Shown in pieces: positions 28,757-30,376 of a DNA stretch of 30,376 bases (the stretch's first letter is position 1; each line of letters starts with the position of its first letter). The stretch is from a virus. A model generated the notes under the pieces. That model was given only the letters and a program-made list of their open reading frames with translations. It was not told the origin of the DNA and ran no database searches. Both the position numbers and the translations under genes were made by a program. The stretch spans positions 1 through 30,376 of the IMG/VR virus record IMGVR_UViG_3300028558_000083; one strand, 5' to 3'.

Positions 28757-29545
28757 ATGGCAACTAAATCACGTCGCAAATCAATATCTCAAAAAGTAAG
28801 GTTTGAGGTTTTCAAGCGTGATTCATTCTGCTGCCAATATTGTGGTCAGTCTGCTCCTGATGTGATTCTGGAGGTTGATCACATTAAGCCCGTTGCCGGT
28901 GGCGGTGACAATGAAATCACAAATCTGATTACATCCTGCCGAGACTGCAATAATGGAAAGGGAGCTAGGCCACTTGACGACAAGTCTGTGCTTGACAAGC
29001 AACGGAAGCAACTTGAGGAGTTGAACGAGCGCCGCAATCAGCTTGAAATGATGCTGGAATGGAGGGAGGGGCTTGCTGATATTTGCGCGATGCAAACCAA
29101 CGCTGTTGTGTCGGCCATTAATTCAAAGTCAAACTTTTGCCTAAATGAAAGTGGTCGAAGAACAGTTTCTGGATGGGCAAAGAAATACAATATACAAGAT
29201 TTGCTTGATGCGGTTGATTCAGTATTTTCGCAAAAGCTTGTCATTAATGAAGATGGATCGGCTACAGAAGAATCTTGGTATGAAGCATATAGGCTAATAC
29301 CAAAATATGCTACCGTAAATAAAAACAGTTCAGGGAAACCTTATCTAAAAGACCTATTCTATATTCGAGGAATTATCCGCAACCGCCTGCCTAGGTACGA
29401 TCAACATAAATGTCTGTCTCTTCTGGAGAGAGCGATTATCGCTGGAGCCTCAATAGAGGGATTGCGTGAATTTTCCAAAACAGTTCGGACATGGGGTGAT
29501 TTTATAGAAGAAATGGAAAATTTCCTTGAGACTCATGAGGTCTAA
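28757..29545 (+). CDS. HNH endonuclease with long C-terminal helical domain
   Basis: 262 aa. The HNH domain is at residues 10-70: FKRDSFCCQYCGQSAPD (C26xxC29), EVDHIKPVAGGG (D41-H42), N56, and SCRDCNNGKG (C61xxC64, N65). It is complete, with structural zinc cysteines. The rest has a helical linker (LDKQRKQLEELNERRNQLEM) and an unassigned domain of about 150 residues. Intact, unlike the HNH/AP2 remnant at 3458. It may be a homing-type nuclease or take part in replication; its place in a replication operon is common. GAGAGG precedes the ATG. Confidence 0.85.
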   Translation: MATKSRRKSISQKVRFEVFKRDSFCCQYCGQSAPDVILEVDHIKPVAGGGDNEITNLITSCRDCNNGKGARPLDDKSVLDKQRKQLEELNERRNQLEMMLEWREGLADICAMQTNAVVSAINSKSNFCLNESGRRTVSGWAKKYNIQDLLDAVDSVFSQKLVINEDGSATEESWYEAYRLIPKYATVNKNSSGKPYLKDLFYIRGIIRNRLPRYDQHKCLSLLERAIIAGASIEGLREFSKTVRTWGDFIEEMENFLETHEV

Positions 29546-30376
29546 TGATGAATAAGGATATTCGCATTATTGTTAGCCTACCCGACCACCACAAAACCAA
29601 TAAATTGATTAGAAGGGTCGGAGAGGGGGCATTCCGTTGCTTGATTCGTCTGTGGTGCTATGCCGCAGAAAATCGCCCTAATGGTATCCTGTCTGGTATG
29701 GATGCCATTGATATTGCCATCGCAAGCGGATGGGGCGGAAATGAACAAGAATGGATTGATGCCTTGGCCTCTACGGGGTGGATTGATATCGCAGAAGACG
29801 AAATTATCCTCCATGATTGGGAGGTTCACAATACTTACGCATTTCATGCTGAGGAGCGCTCTGAAAAGGCGAGGAATGCGGCAAAAGCCAAGTGGGCTCG
29901 GCGCAATGGCGCTACGGGCAATGCTACTAGCATAAACGAGGATAACCCTAAGCACGAAGGCAGCAATCCCCCCTTTCCCGATCCCATTCCCTCTCCCTCT
30001 CCTAATCCCACTCCGAATAGTGTTTCTTGTGGTCGCGAGCGGAAAGAAAATCTGGATGGCGGAGCGGCAGATCACTTCGAAACCTTTTGGAAGGCATACC
30101 CGTCTGGCCGGAAGCAGGGCAAGCCAAAATGTCTTGCAAAATACCTCCAGATCGTCAAATCTGGTCAGGCTACAACGCAGAAGTTGCTAGACGGCGCATT
30201 GCGCTACGCAGCGGCGGGGTATGATGGAAGCCGGTTTGTTAAGGGGCCGCTAGTTTGGCTGAATGGTGGGCATTGGACGGATGAGGACGTTCCGACGCCT
30301 GGAGACAAATTGCCGTATGGCGTCCAGCCGAGGACACCACATCAACCACAGCCCCACCCCAAATCAGCCAAGGCGG
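29545..30376 (+). CDS. Replication initiation protein (replisome organiser-like), 3' end cut
   Basis: Open from the ATG at 29545 (TAATG with the HNH stop; ATG 29548 is an alternative) to the window end, 277 codons without a stop. The N-terminal winged-helix-like part begins MNKDIRIIVSLPDHHKTNKL and has a Trp-rich helix. A Pro-rich linker follows (DPIPSPSPNPTPN), then a second domain: HFETFWKAYPSGRKQGKPKC, and GSRFVKGPLVWLNGGHW, typical of phage replication proteins (FWxAYPxR...KxPxxWLxxxxW). It would bind the origin and load the replicative helicase. The helicase loader or helicase gene probably lies beyond the edge. Confidence 0.8.
   Translation, partial: MMNKDIRIIVSLPDHHKTNKLIRRVGEGAFRCLIRLWCYAAENRPNGILSGMDAIDIAIASGWGGNEQEWIDALASTGWIDIAEDEIILHDWEVHNTYAFHAEERSEKARNAAKAKWARRNGATGNATSINEDNPKHEGSNPPFPDPIPSPSPNPTPNSVSCGRERKENLDGGAADHFETFWKAYPSGRKQGKPKCLAKYLQIVKSGQATTQKLLDGALRYAAAGYDGSRFVKGPLVWLNGGHWTDEDVPTPGDKLPYGVQPRTPHQPQPHPKSAKA

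Overview
The window looks like part of a tailed phage (siphovirus, Caudoviricetes) or a prophage of an alphaproteobacterium, most likely a Rhizobiales host. The phage assignment rests on an ordered tail module: tail completion, tail terminator, tail tube, frameshifted chaperone, tape measure, distal tail, DUF6950 protein, J-like hub and fibres. The host guess rests on a GapR/DUF2312 gene, a SleB-type (Hydrolase_2) endolysin and many small proteins of a style common in Rhizobiales phages. No terminase, portal, capsid or integrase is visible. Both ends cut through genes, so this is a fragment, and lifestyle cannot be decided from it.

Layout. (1) 1-1030: the 3' end of a gene made of 34 Gly-X hexamers, a terminator, three small genes that look like a self-contained cassette, and a second terminator. 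(2) 1043-17105, plus strand: the tail module. It is interrupted by a tandem-domain glycosyltransferase and a decayed HNH/AP2 endonuclease gene. It contains a likely -1 frameshift site for the tail chaperones. It ends in visibly more A+T-rich adhesion genes. (3) 17130-18240: lysis genes (SleB-like hydrolase, putative three-helix holin, a 28-aa ORF) and a hairpin terminator. (4) 24019 down to 18251, minus strand: about 20 tightly packed genes, many joined by ATGA/TGATG/TAATG overlaps. They encode a RecE-like nuclease, a Sak4-like ATPase, an XRE regulator, a lipoprotein and a run of micro-genes (21-58 aa), several with one membrane helix. (5) 24020-24173: divergent control region with a 10-bp direct repeat at 21-bp spacing around an extended -10. 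(6) 24174-28370, plus strand: an early operon encoding a winged-helix-like regulator, a GapR-like protein, RusA resolvase, SSB, HTH and CxxC proteins, an orphan beta-class DNA methyltransferase and micro-genes. (7) 28381-30376: a new promoter, then a DnaA-domain-IV-like protein, an HNH endonuclease and a replication-initiation protein cut by the window end.

How they fit together. The two divergent early operons share one recombination kit: nuclease plus Sak4-like ATPase on one side, SSB plus RusA on the other. The promoter-led block at the right end probably starts DNA replication. The left two-thirds builds the tail and lyses the cell. All functions are inferred from motifs and gene order read by eye. 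No database search was run.
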